From Galbula dea (taxonomy: Eukaryota; Chordata; Aves; Piciformes; Galbulidae), in NCBI GenBank assembly GCA_013399015.1, contig VWZX01004686.1, positions 245,805 to 309,804 of the forward strand: a stretch of 64,000 nt of DNA, in the 5' to 3' direction. The notes beneath the pieces are model-generated. The model ran no database searches, was not told where the DNA came from, and saw only the letters and a list, made by a program, of their open reading frames with translations. Numbering within the stretch: position 1 is the first letter of the stretch; every line of letters starts with the position of its first letter. The position numbers were made by a program, and so were the translations under genes. This document shows, piece by piece, positions 20,990 through 33,924 of this stretch.

Positions 20990-23977
20990 AATCTAGTGAC
21001 TTCTAGTTGGTGTCAGTAAGTATCTCTGACTTCCTAATTTTCTATGGCAATGCTCTGAGACCTGCATATCTACCACTACTTATTTAAACTGCATAATTCA
21101 GTCTCATGTCTACTACTCAATCAAACCCAATGTTTCAAAAGCTCAGGCTGTCAACCCTATCATATTCCCACGGTACTTCCTTTTCCTCCCTTAATGCATT
21201 GGAAAATGCATACTTAGATGCCTCAGACACTTGATTTTATATGTGGTTCCCGGCTTCCATTTTTCTATTTGTGTAACCTGTTAAATTTTTCTCACCCTTT
21301 TATTAAAGTATAGTCACCATCACTCTAGGGCATACCCAGGTTTTGCTTTTTTGGCTGATACCTGCCTCTGGATGTTGACATCAACCTCACAGCAGGCCCT
21401 GAAACTAAAATGTATAAGCTCCTCAGTCTTCACTTTTGATTAAAGATGTTTCACTCAGGCTATTGGTACTTTGAGTTTCTAGTACAATCTATTTTGGAAA
21501 AGCATGATGGGCTTAATGTAAATTAAAGCTTAGCAAATAAGTCTCATACTCACTGAAATATTTGAATGTGTACACTTCAAAGCTATTAAAATCTTGGGGG
21601 ATGCAGCCCTCTAGCACGAGTTAGTTTGCTGATTGTGACACTGATGTGGCCTTTTTAGCGGTTCCTGTCCTTTTCCCCTCAAGTCTTTTCTACTTGTTGC
21701 TATGGTTGCCCCTATTGCAGAAGAACTGTGCTTTTAGATGTGATGTCCTCTTTGTGTTGCATGCTGAGATTAAGAAACAACAGCTCCACTAATTGTAGTT
21801 TCTCTTTTTCCTCTACTGACTCTTTGTGATGATAAAATAAAATGTTTCTTGGAGGTAGGCCAATAGTGAAGCTGATGGTCTCAGAAGCCTCTTAGTTATA
21901 CTCCTTCAATAGATTTCCAGGCAAGCTGTCTGCAATGCAGTATAGTAGTTTCTTTAGGCAAGGTCAGATTAATATTCAGCAGAATGCAAATAGAAATTGT
22001 AACCCAACACAGACATATCTTACTCCGTCATGTACTCTGCCTGCTGACAAATTAATAACTCTTTCAGGTTTTAAATGCAGATATTTATTAAGCCTGTTCA
22101 CTATTTTGTGGCAACTGTAATATTCTTGGGTATATCTACCATACACATTTATTTCTCATTATGAGGTGAATTGCTGAGCTGAAAACAATTGTTAACTAAT
22201 GGCAATGCTATGCTATGCAATGCTGGAAGAGGAGCATATATCAGTAGTATGAAAGATAACTTATGAGTCTCTGCATCTTCATGATGTGGTCAAATGCTGT
22301 GTTTTCTTTGTGTTTGTTCTGCAAAGATGAGATTACCACACCAGTGTCTGCAACAGAAGGGTGATATCAAAGTGGTTCTTTCTGTCACCAGTTCCTACTA
22401 CTGTCATCTTAGGAAGTCATGCTGGTGTTAGTTTCTCCTCTTTCTGATTCTGTTCTGTGGATAATAGTACCACAATACTCCCCACAGTTGATCATATAAG
22501 TTTTTCAGGAGGTGGTATATGAAACCCTGGTATGTATCAGGTGCCAATCTAGAATATTCTCACAGCATACTGCAAGGGGTTCTGTGTGTGAAGAGGAGGT
22601 TCTTCAAGCACATCTGAATGAAGACTTCCAGATGGAAAAGATGAAGTGCTTCCAGTCTTGCCTATGCCTCATTTTGTTTGTGGGAAATATCTGCCTCTAG
22701 GGGCTGAGAAAAGGGTCTAAGCCAAAGAAGAAAGTACCAAAATGTATATGCAGAGGGTCTTGTTTCAAGATTTCTGCCAAGAACAGGCATGTGCTCCACA
22801 GCACCCACACAACTCTCCAACTGTGTATTGCAGGAGAGCTTTTTAGCAAAAACTTGTAGTAGGTGACCAGAGACTTGTCTAGGACAAAGGCTAGAAAGTA
22901 GACACTTTACACAGGTGGTTGTAGAAATTGTTCTTTCTCTGGAGGTGAGGGACAGGAGCTACTCAAGATGAAGTGGGAGGCTAAGGAATAAGCCGAAGCC
23001 TTAACATGTCTGAAGAAAGTTGTGACTGACCCAGTGCTGGTTTTTATTTTCTTAAATGTGAAGATCCTTTCAGGGCTTGCAGAGCAAAGTATTGGTAGCT
23101 ACTTCCTCGAGTTCTCTCCTGTCTAATTTTTCCGGCTGAAAAAGGAGGGCATCAGTCTATCCTGCACAACAGCTTACTGCTGTGCTAAGGGAGAAGTCCA
23201 AGCAGACCTCTTCTCAGCAGGGGAAAGGAGAACAAGAGTAGAGAATGTTAAGAAGATAAAGGACATGTGAAAAGAGGAGAAAGTGGCAGAAAAAAAGGGA
23301 AGGAGCTAAAGAAGAAAAAGATCTGAAAAGGTGAAAATAACAATTAGCCAGTAGCATGGCAAGAAATTGAATGAACAGCAGAGAGAGGCACACGACATTC
23401 AGTTAAATGAATGCTTGAGAGCTTTCAGTTTCCTTTTATACTGAGGTAACCATGGGGAGGTTTCTTTCTGTCAGGGTTGGGCAAACAGAGCCAGGCAGGG
23501 CTGGATCCCTCCTCCCTGCTGGGAAATGTCTGGAGTCAAATTATTCCTTTTCTGTATGAGAGTTTTATCCACAGTGGAAACATTATTTTTTGTTGCTGTT
23601 GTTGTTCCAGCTATGTTTCAAGGAGTGATGTAGCATGTGTGAAGTAAGGACATTCTGAAATGGAGCAAATATCTTAACAAACGCTAAGGTTAGGCACATA
23701 ACTCTTGTATCTGTTCTCAAACAGATGAGACAAAGACACTGGCTGTTACTATTCTATTGATCCATGATTCTATGAGTTCTTCCGATAAATGTTTGTATGG
23801 ACTTCTGACTCTTTCAGAATCACTCCTATAGCAACACAGAGAAGTGAATCAGCAGGCTCGGTACACAGCAGCATGAGTTTAACTTGAAGATGACCAAGGC
23901 AGGTTGTTTCTATTCTAGAATTATTGATTTATTATACATTATTGGTTACTGAAATATGGGTTTACTTTCTTTAGGAG
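20990..23977. other. Non-coding DNA
   Basis: No mobile element or gene recognised. Purine-rich between about 23220 and 23340. A short GC-richer patch at 23455-23530 has no identifiable origin. Confidence 0.5.
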
Positions 23978-24039
23978 TCATCACTGACCTCGGTCTTCAG
24001 ACAGACTACACTTTTATAAGATCTGTGGACAACAGCAAA
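23978..24039 (+). repeat. 62-bp patch duplicated from an old CR1 3.9 kb downstream
   Basis: These 62 bases match 27879-27940 with only two differences, while the sequences on either side are unrelated. In the downstream copy the patch is an internal piece of a decayed CR1 reverse transcriptase (ITDLGHQTDYTFIRSVDNSK frame). Here it stands alone, with no tail, five bases before the 5' end of a younger CR1 in the same orientation. Confidence 0.9.
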
Positions 24040-24044
24040 CATTA

Positions 24045-25121
24045 CAAAGTGTGGTCTGGATGATTGGGTAGTGAGGTGGATTGTGGACTGGTTGAAGGAC
24101 AGAAGTCAGAGAGTAGTGGTCAATGGGATGGAGTCTAGTTGGAGGCCTGTGTCTAGTGGAGTCCCTCAGGGGTGGGTACTGGGACCAGTACTTTTCAATC
24201 TGTTCATTAATGACCTGGATGAGGGAACAGAGTGTACTGTCAGCAAGTTTGCTGATGACATTAAAGTGGGTGGAGTGGCTGACATCCTGGAGGGTTGTGC
24301 TGCCATTCAGCAAGACTTAGACAGGAAGAAGAGTTGGGCAGGGAGAAATTGAATGAAATTCAACAAGGGCAAGTGTTGAGTTTTGCACCTGGGGAAGACC
24401 AACCCCATGTATCAGTATAGGTTGGGGACTGACCTGTTGCAGGGCAGTGAAGGAGAAGGGGACCTGGGGAAGATGGAAGGATGAGTATGAGGCAGCAGTG
24501 TGCTCTTGTGGCCAGGAGGACCAATGGGATTCTGGGATTTGTTAGGGTCTTGTTAGTAGGTCGAGAAATGTTCTTCTCCCCCTTTACTCTACCCTGGTGA
24601 GGCTGCATCTGGAATCTTGAGTCCAGTTCTGGGCCCCTCAGTTTAAGAGGGATAGGGAACTACTTGAAAGAGTCCAGCACAGAGCCACCAAGATGATGAA
24701 GGGGGTGGAACATCTTCCTTCTGAGGAAAGGCTGAGGGAGCTGGGTGTCTTTAGCTTGGAGAAGAGGAGTCTAAGGGGTGCCCTCATCTATGCTTTTAAA
24801 TATGCGAAGGGTGAGTGTCAGAAGGATGAGATCAGGCTCTTCCCAGTGAAGCCCAGTGACAAGACAAGAGACAATGTCTGTAAGCTGAAGCATAGGAGAT
24901 TCCATGTGAATACATGTAGAAATTTTTTCACAGTTCTGGTGCCAGAGCACTGGAACAGACTGCCCAGAGAGGTTGTGGAGTCTCCTTCTCTGGAGATATT
25001 CAAAACCCGTCTGGATGTGCTTCTGTGTGACCCAGTCTAGGGAATCCTGCTGTGGCAGGGGGGTTGGACTGGATGATCTTTTGAATTCCCTTCCATCTCC
25101 TAACATTCTGTGATTCTGTGA
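24045..25121 (+). mobile_element. CR1 LINE, 1.08-kb 3' part (subfamily A)
   Basis: The longest CR1 in the window. The first frame (24071-24352) reads MRWIVDWLKDRSQRVVVNG, SSGVPQGWVLGPVLFNLFIN and the intact catalytic FADD box (residues 60-63), ending AGRN-stop (TGA at 24350-24352) followed by MKFNKGKC. This stop is shared with the copy at 9854-10656. Further frameshifts affect the middle (about 24470-24690). A second open frame (24693-25040) covers MMKGVEHLPSEERLRELG, RNFFTVLVPEHWNRLPREVV and ESPSLEIFKTRLDVLL. The 3' UTR has CTGCTGTGGCAGGGGGGTTG and the tail ATTCTGTGATTCTGTG. The 5' junction carries a 62-bp copied patch (23978-24039). Because of frameshifts and truncation the element is inactive. 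Confidence 0.95.
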
Positions 25122-26812
25122 TGTTAACACTTTGAAAGATGAGCTCTTGGTGCATATTATCAAGTGGGAGCTCATCAACTTTTAATAAAAGAAATTGATT
25201 GAACTACAGGTGTAATATTAATTCCTAGGGTGGTGTTTGATTGGTTTTTGAAGGTAGTTCTTTGATGTGCTTACCTGGAATCACAGGAGGCTATTTGGGA
25301 TAAAGTTACTTACAAAACTGCTTAGCTGATTTTTCAAATATAAGGGATCATTTGATGCATTTAATGACAGATTTTCTACTATGCCCCAACACTTTAAATT
25401 TATCACCTGTGGAAAACTCATCTATTTTATCTGGATAAAGTGCTTGTGGTTTTTGTTTTGTTGTTGTGGTGGTGGATTATTATTATTATTTTGTTTTTTT
25501 TTTTGTTGTAGTTGCTATTATTTTTATTTAGATGGCTTTGGAGTTACAAAATAATCTCTGAGGTGAACTGAGTGAAAACGAAAACCACTTTAAAGAATGT
25601 CTTGTTCTTTCATGCAGACAACAAAGGAAAAAATGGAATAATAAAAACCCCGTGCCCAGCAGAATTTTAAAGACTGTCTTAATACGCCTGGCAGATATTG
25701 TCTACCATGTTTAAAAATCTTTAATATTTGGACACAATGCTGTCTGATACCTGGGAACTTATTTCTGTGCTCCATAGTCTTTTCTTTACAATTGTTATTG
25801 TGTACATACAAATTTACTTCAAATCCCCCCCCAAATAATATCTAATCTTGGCTATCTCTTGTCTTGTTGAGTATAAAAGACATTTACTTTATATCATGTT
25901 TCCATTTTTTCTGATAATTTAAAAATTTTGAGTTCTCTCTTATGTGCCCATATTTTCTGTATGATGCAGAAAACTGGGCACAATACTGCAGCTGGGAACT
26001 TCCAAATAGTAAGCAGCATAGGAAATTATATGAGTAGAATACATTCACACTTTACATCTGTAACTTTCTTTTAATGAAAGAAAAGTATAATCTTCTGTGT
26101 AAGTGTTGAAAGTGTTTGTTTATATTTTTCCATCCTTAACAAAGTCCTTAATGAAAATTTTATTTTAAAAAATCAAACAAAAACCAACACTGTTTAAGAG
26201 TTCCTGTTCAAGGTGTCTTAAGCATTTTTTTTTTTGAGTAGAAAGAACATAGCTTGTTACAATGAAAAGAAGTAGAAATCAGAATAAGGAGCATACATGT
26301 AAAGTTAAAAGAGTTCTAAGAATTGAGTAGTAAAAGTGTCTTGTCCTGGTCCATCTGACCACTATTGTTATCATCCCCAGATTTTACCCAAGTCTACCAC
26401 TAAGCAAAATCCTGGCTCCTATGTGAGCTAGCAGGGAGTTATACTGATAGCCTGTAGAGAAGTGGGTGCATAGAGTAATAGGTAAGTTGTTCAAAAGAGA
26501 ACTCATCCGCAGTTACCAGGAGATACCAGATCACCTTGTCCTGTGATGTAATCCTGGCCGTATGTAGGCTCACCTATGGAGCAGTGGAAAAAAATGAAGG
26601 TGCTCCAGAACCTGCACTGTGAAATCAGAGCAAAACCTCTGGAACAGTCCATGGCACAGCATAAGCTAGCAAGTTTTATGTTCAATGTCAGGAAGCTTAG
26701 TAAAGCTGTACTTGAACACCTGCTTTCTAACTGTTCCTCATTAACTTTCCTATTACAGGAGAAATGGTATCCTTACAGGGTGGACCACGTGATTTGAGAC
26801 AAAAATAACTTT
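25122..26812. other. AT-rich non-coding DNA with a T/G microsatellite-like patch
   Basis: 25449-25531 is low complexity (TTG, GTG and ATT triplets with a T run). There is a run of seven C at 25826-25832. No gene or mobile element recognised elsewhere in the interval. Confidence 0.5.
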
Positions 26813-27028
26813 TCATAGAATCATAGAAAGTTAGGGGTTGGAAGGGATCTAGAGAGATAATCTAGTCCAACCCCCCTGCTAGAGCAGGATCACCTAGATG
26901 AGGTCACATAGGAATGATTCCAGGTGGGTTTTGAATGTCTCCAGAGAAGGAGACTCCACAACCTCCCTGGGCAGCCTGTTCCAGTGCTCTGGCACCCTCA
27001 CTGGGAAAAACTTTTTCCTTACATTTAA
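26813..27028 (-). mobile_element. CR1 3' end, ATTCTATG-tailed, close relative of subfamily A
   Basis: Starts with TCATAGAATCATAGAAAG (reverse of the octamer tail). On the minus strand the 3' UTR reads CCTGCTCTAGCAGGGGGGTT and the coding end includes the WNRLPREVVESPSLE-type region at about 26990-26935. The 3' UTR layout is that of subfamily A, but with ATTCTATG instead of ATTCTGTG and CTCTAGCAGG instead of CTGTGGCAGG, so it is a sister subfamily. Confidence 0.93.
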
Positions 27029-27837
27029 TTTCATGCAGAAGACCATGAATGCAATTATACGACATATCTTTATCTGGGAATATCAGCTAGGGTGTTTGTC
27101 TGGAAAAACTTTCCTTCCATAGAGCCATATGTGTGATGCTGGGTTTAAAAGTGAGTTTTAGGGTAAAAAGATAGAATTGATCTTATAATTAATGGTAGTG
27201 CTAAATGATTCCTGATTCTGAGCTGAGTGATGGAGTTAGCATGTGTAAGTGCCTGTGTTAGCAAATGCTCTTCTTGTAACCGAGCCATGAGTCATTAGAA
27301 TTACGGTGTGCTATAAAACTTAATTAGTGGTAAAGTGTTCTCACAGGTGACATACATTTTAACAATCTTGTATTAATAGCCATGTCCCACAAGTCCATTA
27401 CAAATTTTGTGATTTAATTATCTCCTCTCAGTGTTTAGAACCTGTCTGAATTGTCCACTTTTTGGCAATGAATGGCAAATTCATCCTGGTTTAGTAAGTT
27501 TCTGCATGAAAAGTTTTCACATCCTGTTAATATCTGTCTAAATTTTGGCTGTCTGGGCAAACAGATAGTCAACATCTACTTATGAAGGCTAAATTGTGCT
27601 TGAAGTAATTGCTTTCTGCATTGAAATTGGGAAGGGGAAACAGAAAGTGTTGCATGCAACCTACCTTAATTTTCGTTAGAATTTTTACACCATCTGCCAC
27701 AGAATTTTCACTTGGAAATTCATGAAATGTGGATAGGAAATATGCATAATTAAGCAGACTGAGCATTAGCTCAATCTTCTTGTTTCAAATGTAGTAATCA
27801 ATGAATGAACATCTATTTGGTTGCTGGTAAGAAGAGT
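27029..27837. other. Non-coding spacer
   Basis: No feature recognised. Confidence 0.5.
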
Positions 27838-28600
27838 GCTCCAGGGGTCAATACTGAGGACCAGGTTGTTGAATATCTTCATCACTGACCTTGGTCATCA
27901 GACAGACTACACTTTTATAAGATCTGTGGACAACAGCAAATGGGGCTGAGAAACAGCCCTGCTGAAAAGTATGTGCATATACTTGTAGATGCCAAGCTGA
28001 ATATGAATCAGCAATGTATTCCTATCTTGAAGAATCCAAACCATGCACTGGAGTTACTGAGGGTGAGCACAGCTAGTAAATTTGAAGGAAGTTACTCATC
28101 TCTACTTGGCACTGGTTAAGACACACATGGACTACTGTGTCTACGTTTGCTTGCCTTCTTCAAGAATAATGTTGAGTAGTTGGAGAGAGATGTTGGAGGG
28201 CTACTACAATGTTTTGAGGTGCATGTGTCTCATGAGGAAGGATTGAGGAAAATGGGCCAGGAAAAGGAGCCTAGAAAGGCAGCCTACAGCTACTTGAAAG
28301 TGTGACAAATATGACAGACACAAACTCTCCTTTTCAGTGGCAGATGATAAGCAAGAGACAATAGCTTCAGGTTGCACCTTAGAAGGTTCATATTGAACAT
28401 TAGGAGAAAACATTTACACTAGCAGAGTAGTACTGCAGTGAAACAGATAATAGTATCTTGATCCTAGGGGTTTTTGTTACTTTTCTAGATAAATCTTGAG
28501 CTGGCCTGAATTGTTGATAGACCAGCTTTGACCAGGATGCTGGACTAAAGACTCTAGAGGTGCCTTCCAAATAATATTTTTATAATTATGTGTATTTTAC
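27838..28600 (+). mobile_element. Old, decayed CR1 LINE
   Basis: CR1 order is preserved but with many stops and indels: a GVNTED/QGSIL-like segment at about 27845, ITDLGHQTDYTFIRSVDNSK at 27881-27940, HILVDAKLNMNQQC at about 27977-28018, the C-terminal LLRVSTASKFEGSYSSLLG region, AAYSYLKV near 28280, and a decayed 3' end (GACCAGGATGCTGGACTAAA, AGAGGTGCCTTCCAAATA, a degenerate tail to about 28600). It is clearly older than subfamilies A and B. The 62 bp at 27879-27940 recur at 23978-24039. Confidence 0.82.
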
Positions 28601-29012
28601 TTTAATTGCTACTACTTCACCTGACGAAAAAAAACCCAAGAGAAATAATTCTACATACTGTATTGTTAGAAAAAACTTTCTCTGTTAGTGCACTGTTGAT
28701 TTATCAAATGACAGATTATTTCCTTTTTCTGTTAACAGCTGAGGCAAGGAAACATCAGGCATTGTTCTGATTTGAGATCTCTTAAATTAGTAATATTTTT
28801 AAAGACTTTTTCCAAACTGGAATTAACACTAAATCAAATACATGGAATAAAACTCTGCAGCTGAAGTCAGCAAAGTCCTTCTTTTCTCAACCCTTTTTCA
28901 CTTTTTCCACCTCTGGCAATTTTAGGACATTAAATCTGAATAACTTCCTAAAGCCTTAATTTTGGCAGAAGCTACTCATTGTGTCATGAAAAAAAAGTAA
29001 AAAGTAAACTTT
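28601..29012. other. Non-coding spacer
   Basis: No feature recognised. Confidence 0.5.
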
Positions 29013-29112
29013 TCATAGTATCATAGTAATATCTGTGTTGGAAGGGGCTCAATAGGGTCATCAAGTCCAGCTCTTAAACCCATGGAGGACACCCCAAGAA
29101 TCACACCATGAT
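29013..29112 (-). mobile_element. CR1 3' tail fragment, divergent subfamily
   Basis: TCATAGTATCATAGTAATAT then GTTGGAAGGGGCTCAATAGG and GTCATCAAGTCCAGCTCTTA is the reverse complement of a CR1 end of the TGGACTTGATGAC type. It resembles the old copy at 60960 rather than subfamilies A or B. Confidence 0.85.
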
Positions 29113-32100
29113 TTAAAAGGTTTATATGTTCATTTTTAACTGAAGGCTCAATGTAGAGAGTGAAATGTGAAAAACTGAAATAAAATACTGAACCACTCCA
29201 TATGAGTACAGGTGTTTGTACTTCATATGACCATTAAAATAAAAAAAAAACCAAACCAAAAAAACGACAACAAAACCCCCCCTCCATCTTGCTGACTCCT
29301 TTAGAGACGTTTCTGTCCATGGGGAGAAAGATAAAAGACATCTGTGTGTTAGTAGATGTTACATGCTAGGACAACGTGAAAATTCTTCCACTATCTCTGC
29401 TGCTGTTAGTTAAGGTACAGCACACCTTTTGCCTGTCTTCCCAACAGTAAATTTACTCTATTGAGATAAGACAGTTTCTTAAGACATTTTTTCAGGATAG
29501 AACGAGGCCACTCTTGTCCAAACAGACAGCTGCTAAAATTAGTTGCCACAATGATGTCTACTTTTTCTATGTGGAAGTGTTCAATGAACCTCCTTCTGGT
29601 CAGCCACAAATATTAAAAGAATGGAGTTGTCACCTTTTGAACTTGACATTCACTTACTTACTGTAATGTGCAGAGAATGTGAAAGTGAGTGGTATTGGTT
29701 CCTGGATAGCTTGGAAAGCCTATGTGCTGGAAAAACAATTATTATTTCAGCTTTACTATTTGTTATAATGTCAATCATAATAGCTATGCACGTGAGGTAG
29801 TCACAGCATTGATCAGTTCAGACATCCATCAATACAATATTAAAATGGATTGTAAGCAGTCAGTGTATTATAAATGACAATCAATCATAAACTGGTCACA
29901 GAATGCATTTGAAAAGTATTTCTGAATTCTAATCACCCTCTTTCTGTGACCATCTACTGGAGATCACAGAAAAGGGCTTTGGAAGGGCTAAAAGTCTCTT
30001 TCTTCATGTGGCAATTCTTAAGTTATGTGAGTTTTAGATGCTGCTACTCTTTTATGCTCCTTGTCCCGTACTAGGTACTAATCACTTTCCATTCCTAAAC
30101 ACCTTTATAAAATCTTTTATTTCCCCATGAATACTATGTTTGCTGTAAAGGTACGTAGGTACATTTTTTCAAATGTACTTCAAACCCTAGTAGCTTCTAC
30201 AGTTTAGATAATGATGCTTACAACAGCACTTTCAATTTCAGAAAATATCTTTTTTATCTTTAACAAATTCTGTATATGGAAAATTCTGTGTTCTCTGATC
30301 TTCCACTGACAGGAACACCACAAGTGGTTGTAGCCCTCACAACATGTTTGTAATTGTCCCTTGCTTGCTGTGTGATTGACAATTAAGTTTCAAGATTTAA
30401 TAAATAATGTCTCAAGTATATACAAGTTTAATGTTTTCTGGGAGTAATGTCATGTTGCATCTGTGCAATAATTTATGCCAGAAAGTGCCGTAAATTCCTG
30501 TCAAATTTACTTAAATTATTATTTTCTGAAGTTGAATAAATTTTGCTCATCGCGTTTCCCTTGGCTCTGTAAATCTTTTCATTTAAAAAAGACAGGTTGT
30601 ATGAGAACAAAGATAGAAGAGCAGAGGAATAATCTTTTTCAAACTCTTAAACAATTATTGATGTAGAAAGCTTCTGAAGTTTCTTGAATCTTGAACGATT
30701 TACTAGAAATATGGAACCATAGTTCTTGAGGAAACAAAGTTTTTAGTTGCTTACGTCAGTCTACAAAAACTTGCAGTTCTTCTAGTTTAATTTTTAACTG
30801 AAATTAATTTGATATTTCACTGAGCTTTCATTTTTAAACAGGAAAAAGCCAGTCTTCTTCAGGATTGTATTGCAAATTTTAGACTACATTCTAAGCTAGA
30901 TTTTTAGGTTTGGATTTTGAGTTAACTGTCCTACAGTAAAGATGGACACCATATATCTTACTGTAAAAGAAGCTGGAATGAACTGTTATAGAAAATTTTC
31001 TATTTCATTAAAGGTTTGTACTCTTACACTGAAAACAACCTTCTGTTAGTCATACCCAAGTACAGCTGATGTTACAAAATTAGTATGGTTAACAGGAATA
31101 GAATTCAAAATCCCATTCAGTTACATCAGTATTATTGTTATCCTATGATCTAAACACAAATTTTTGAATATTCATGGCAATGTGACTAATGAATGTGGGT
31201 TTTTATTTATGTTTGTTTCTCATTGTGTAAAAAAAACCTTTTTGCTTTTACAGTGGAAAGACATGTTGCAAGAGACAGGATTTATAAACTTACATTTTTT
31301 ACCTATTTGGAACCATTCTTTCTCCTTTTAAATCCGTTAGCATCACTAAACACAGATCTCTACAATTAGTTATTTTGGTAGCAATAGAACATTTTCTGAT
31401 AGTAGTCATGTTTTGTGTGCTGCTGTTTAGAAGTGTTGATGGTGAGAGGTGGGAATAATCTCTAGAATGGACGTGATGAGCTACGCTGTAGTAAATTATA
31501 GTGCTGCTAGAGGATGAGTTTTCCATCATCCTGAAACTGAGTGTAAGATAGGAATGAATTTTCCAAAAGATTTTGAATATGAGCAAAAATATTTTTAAAA
31601 ACATTGTGCCACTTCTTACTTAAATTATCAGAAATAATGGCATTAAATTCAGAACGTGGAAGACAAATTTCCTTCTCTTTCTGTAGGTAGCACTATACCT
31701 CATCTTAAAGTATACAATACTACTGTTTGTCTTGTCTTTGGCTCTTGGTTTTGCAGTGGAGTTCTCTCAACCTATCCTGTTTGATTTCTGCCTCATAACA
31801 TCAATTGCTTTTATCTGAATGGTAGAAATAAATATGACCTAGTTTGATGATTTGGGGAATCTTAGGAAGTGGAAGACTAGGATATCCAATTACTTTTTGA
31901 TGCTCATATAAATTTGAGTCATGTTACAAGGAAAGAGAACCTGGACAGCTTCCTGAAAAGGAGGAAATGAAGAATAAATAGCTTGTGGCAGTGAAAGAAG
32001 CCAATCTGAATTATATGTGCAGATTTTTGCCCTTATACTATTAAAATTGTAAGAGATCATTCCTTCACTTCCTTTTTTTAAAAAAAAAAGTTGAACCTTT

Positions 32101-32935
32101 AAAAAAAAAATCAGTAAGACAAAGGAAAGAATTTCACCTTCTGTTCAAACTTTTTTAAAATATGGAAGCTAATTTGCAACAAATCCACTTCCTTTAGGAA
32201 AGTTAAGGATGTGTTTGCTGTAGGGAGATGCTTGGTTCTGATTTGTATGCTTTATGAATCTAAATATATCTTTCTGTAAAACTGGCATTTACCACTGTTA
32301 GTAGAACTGGTCAGAGTTCATTTTGCCTCTTTTCCTCAAGTTCTTACTGCATATAAAATGAAGTATGCATGTACCATGATAGATACCTGCATTTTATAGG
32401 TATACAAGATCTACATTAGGCAGATCTTTTCTCTTCTCATGCAATGTGTTACACCTGGTGAGTTGTAGCTTCTTTACCCTTGTCTACAGAGTAGGGGAAG
32501 ACAAGGAACAAAATGCCCTCTCCCATGAAAGGTTAGATGGCTGGTGCTTGTTCTGCTTAATAACTTCAAGCAGTTTTCTGTAATCATTCTATCAAAGGGC
32601 TGTCAAATAACTCTTATCAACAAGAGATGTAGTGCTGTGGATTCTTTCTAGGCATCTTCAGGCTTGTTTCCAGTCTAAACATTTGACATGAATACATCCT
32701 ATTCTGTCTTTTAGTGGAATGCAGCCACTGAATCCGCTACTGACCTTATGAAACAAACAAACACTAAGTTGCTTTTGCCCATGGCGTGCTAATAAAAGCT
32801 TTGTGGAAACATAGGAAGCACATAAGAAATCGAAAATCAGTAAATATTGTTGCAAAATATGTAAAATATTGTGGAATGTGTAACAGTTCCTAACACTATG
32901 AAAATGCTATCGACAGATAGTCTGTCTATAGAGAC
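29113..32935. other. Long AT-rich stretch, no genes seen
   Basis: A/C low-complexity lies at 29240-29285 (A run, CCAAACC, CCCCCCC). A/T homopolymers occur around 32075-32112. Open frames such as 31299-31604 (minus) lack motifs. No CR1 or LTR recognised. Confidence 0.5.
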
Positions 32936-33358
32936 AAGTCTGGAGCACAAGCCTTATGAGGAGAGGCTCCAGGAGCTGGGGCTGTTTAGCCTGGAGAAGA
33001 GGAGGCTGAGGGGAGACCTTATCGCTCTCTTCAGCTACCTGAAAGGCCATTCTAAGGAGGCTGGTGTTGGCCTCTTCTCCCTTGAGTCTGGTGGTAGGAT
33101 GAGAGGGAAAGGGTTCAAGTTGTGCCAGGGCAGGTTTAGATTAGATATTAGGAAAAATTTCTTCACCAAAAGAGTGGTGAAGTATTGGAATAGGCTACCT
33201 AGGGAGGTGGTGGAATCGCCACCTCTGGAGGTTTTTAAAAGGCAGGTAGATGTGGTGCATAGGGAGATGTTTTAGGGACAAGAGTAGTGTAGGGCTATCA
33301 GCTGGACTCGATGATCTTGAGGGCCCTTTCCAACCGAAATGATTCTATGACTCTATGA
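32936..33358 (+). mobile_element. CR1 3' end (subfamily B-like, ATTCTATG tail)
   Basis: Open frame from 32871 enters CR1 at SLEHKPYEERLQELGLFSLE and continues through KRRLRGDLIALFSYLKGHSK, LDIRKNFFTKRVVKYWNRLP and REVVESPPLEVFKRQVDVVH to a stop at 33273. The 3' UTR has GGGACAAGAGTAGTGTAGGG, GGACTCGATGATCTTGAGGG and tail ATTCTATGACTCTATG. The whole C-terminal region is in frame without disruption, so this is one of the younger copies. Confidence 0.95.
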
Positions 33359-33792
33359 AATGTAAAACCAATAGCTGGGATGACAAAACTTTGGTTCATA
33401 GTCTAGGAGAGAGAGTCTATGAATAAGATAAATAAATGTATAAATGTTTGGACAGCATTTATGTACAGAATAGCAATGTATTCTTTTACTCATCCCTCCA
33501 ATTCAGTTTAATACTCAGATTTCAGATTTGCTTACTGTGAGAGTGAAAATACAAAAATCAAATTTTTAAGAAAAACTCACTGAAATTCTATTGCTGATAA
33601 CATTATTATAGGCAAATCCTTGTAACAGTGACAGATGAGAGTAGGTCTAGCTCATTTGTCCTGACATAAAGTGACTGAAGTGTCAGTTATAGTAATGCTC
33701 ATTTTTGTTCCTGGACAGAATTTTTCTCATGATGTAGATAAACTATTAAGCTCTGCAGCAGTAATCATATATAAGTGTAAAGATCAGGAGCA

Positions 33793-33924
33793 GCTTCAAG
33801 GCCAGGTTGGATGTAGCCCTGGGCAACCTGGTCTAGTGGGTGGCATCCCTGGCCATGGCAGGGAGGTTGGAACTACATGATCTTTTGGGTTATTTCCAAC
33901 TCAACCCATTCTATGATTCTATTA
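33793..33924 (+). mobile_element. CR1 3' tail, ATTCTATG-tailed subfamily
   Basis: GCTTCAAGGCCAGGTTGGAT, GCCCTGGGCAACCTGGTCTA, CATGGCAGGGAGGTTGGAAC and ATTCTATGATTCTATTA are the last 130 bp of a CR1 of the same subfamily as 8941-9205. Confidence 0.92.

Noticed and set aside
31299..31604. 101-codon minus-strand frame
   Set aside because: No motif, no GC or codon signal distinguishing it from surrounding AT-rich DNA.
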